Source of the DNA: Eubacteriales Family XIII. Incertae Sedis bacterium
GTDB lineage: Bacteria; Bacillota; Clostridia; Peptostreptococcales; Anaerovoracaceae
DNA length: 12,657 bases
Assembly (NCBI GenBank): GCA_031289235.1
Contig: JAITPU010000019.1
Location: 1 to 12,657 of the forward strand
Reading direction: 5' to 3'
Positions 11,945-12,657 of the stretch are shown here, piece by piece. A program made the position numbers and the translations under genes. Positions within the stretch are counted from its first letter, which is position 1, and every line of letters begins with the position of its first letter. Below the pieces are notes generated by a model. The model had not been told where the DNA came from and made no database searches. It worked only from the letters and a program-made list of their open reading frames with translations.

Positions 11945-11980
11945 AGGTACCACAAATAAAGCGGTGAAAAGGAACAATAA

Positions 11981-12657
11981 ATGGAAAATATTAACAATAA
12001 ATGGAAAGACGCCCTCAATATAATAAAAACGGAACTGACTCCTATCAGCTATGATACCTGGATTCACCCGCTCATACCTCTTAAACTTGATATCGGCAAA
12101 AAAACTTTATACTTCTCCATCAACAGCGATATGGCTAAACCTATATTGGAACAAAGATACGCGTCTCTCATCGAAAGCGCCGTCAAAACTTCCTTCGGCA
12201 AAGCGCTGAAACTCTCCTTTTTACCGCCTGACGACGCGAATTTCAACCAGAAATCCTCATATGGAAACGAACATTTCACAGATGAAATGTATCTTAACCC
12301 GAGGTACAACTTCAACACCTTCGTGATCGGAAACAACAACAGGTTCGCTCACGCGGCGGCCCTTGCTGTAGCGGAGGCTCCAAGCAAAGCATACAACCCC
12401 CTCTTCATCTACGGGGGCGCCGGACTCGGAAAAACGCATCTGATGCACGCCATAGGACATTTTATCAATCAAAACGACTCTTCGCTGAAAGTCCTCTACG
12501 TTTCCTCCGAAATGTTCACGAACGAACTTATCAAAGCGATAAAAGATCAAAAAAACATTCATTTCAGAAACAAATACAGAAGTATCGACGTCCTCCTCAT
12601 CGACGACATCCAATTCATAGAAAAAAAAGAAAGTACGCAGGAGGAAATATTCCATAC
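11981..12657 (+). CDS. dnaA: Chromosomal replication initiator DnaA (partial, 3' end beyond window)
   Basis: DnaA binds DnaA boxes and, in its ATP form, melts the origin and loads the helicase. The first 225 codons are present. Domain I (about 1-85) begins MENINNKWKDALNIIK and contains SYDTWIHPL. Domain II is short and polar (about 86-107). Domain III, the AAA+ core, starts near YNFNTFVIG and has Walker A GGAGLGKT (145-152) and Walker B LLIDDIQF with D208-D209. The DNA-binding domain IV lies beyond the right edge. AAAGGA seven bases upstream fixes the start at 11981. It is the only plus-strand gene in the window and is divergent from rpmH, the classic origin arrangement. Linker domain II seems shorter than in Bacillus. 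Confidence 0.97.
   Translation, partial: MENINNKWKDALNIIKTELTPISYDTWIHPLIPLKLDIGKKTLYFSINSDMAKPILEQRYASLIESAVKTSFGKALKLSFLPPDDANFNQKSSYGNEHFTDEMYLNPRYNFNTFVIGNNNRFAHAAALAVAEAPSKAYNPLFIYGGAGLGKTHLMHAIGHFINQNDSSLKVLYVSSEMFTNELIKAIKDQKNIHFRNKYRSIDVLLIDDIQFIEKKESTQEEIFH

Larger units (their letters stand above)
11615..11980. other. rpmH-dnaA intergenic region, part of the chromosomal origin
   Basis: The 366-bp gap holds the rpmH leader and promoter, at least three DnaA boxes, A/T-rich stretches (about 11690-11740 and 11900-11920), the dnaA promoter candidate, and an 11-bp direct repeat ATTTCAACGCG (11706-11716 and 11833-11843). In many Firmicutes the origin is split on both sides of dnaA; the unwinding element is often in the dnaA-dnaN gap, which is outside this window. 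Confidence 0.65.

Noticed and set aside
11852..12339. Minus-strand ORFs opposite dnaA and its promoter
   Set aside because: They are antisense to a clearly conserved DnaA and lack ribosome binding sites.
1..12657. CRISPR arrays, insertion sequences or prophage genes
   Set aside because: No regularly spaced repeats, transposase or phage motifs were seen on either strand.

Overview
The window looks like the replication-origin side of a chromosome from an anaerobic Firmicute, most likely a member of Clostridia. This rests on gene order (dnaA divergent from rpmH-rnpA-yidD-yidC-jag-mnmE-mnmG-rsmG), Shine-Dalgarno-led starts, TTATCCACA-type DnaA boxes, and a perfect CIRCE operator in front of groESL. 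A genus cannot be named from the sequence alone. Every gene is on the minus strand except dnaA, which runs off the right edge.

Layout from right to left. dnaA (11981-end, plus) is truncated after its Walker B motif. The 366-bp rpmH-dnaA gap carries DnaA boxes, a candidate dnaA promoter, a near-consensus sigma-A promoter for rpmH, and a leader RNA that can form two tandem hairpins next to the rpmH ribosome binding site. Then come rpmH (L34), a hairpin plus T6 attenuator-like element, rnpA, yidD, yidC (TTG start), khpB/jag, a 195-bp gap with a perfect 9-bp hairpin, and mnmE. Next is one open frame encoding a MnmG-RsmG fusion: full-length MnmG (tRNA wobble-uridine modification) joined in frame to full-length RsmG (16S rRNA m7G527 methyltransferase). 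A 16-bp perfect GC palindrome lies exactly at the junction.

Left of this, where noc/parA/parB often follow rsmG in Firmicutes, there is instead a two-gene unit for exported lipoproteins. One is a PstS-like solute-binding protein. The other is a two-repeat DUF3298/RsiV-like protein, and the two genes overlap by 17 nt. The groES-groEL operon follows, with an A/T-tract UP-like element, a sigma-A promoter, CIRCE over the transcription start, and an unusually long leader of about 209 nt. An imperfect terminator follows groEL.

Functionally the core block joins replication initiation (DnaA), ribosome and tRNA maturation (L34, RNase P protein, MnmE/MnmG, RsmG) and membrane-protein insertion (YidC, YidD, with the RNA-binding KhpB). 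No mobile element, CRISPR array or tRNA/rRNA gene was recognised. The most unusual items are the MnmG-RsmG fusion with its junction palindrome, the coupled lipoprotein pair of unknown function, and the structured rpmH leader.
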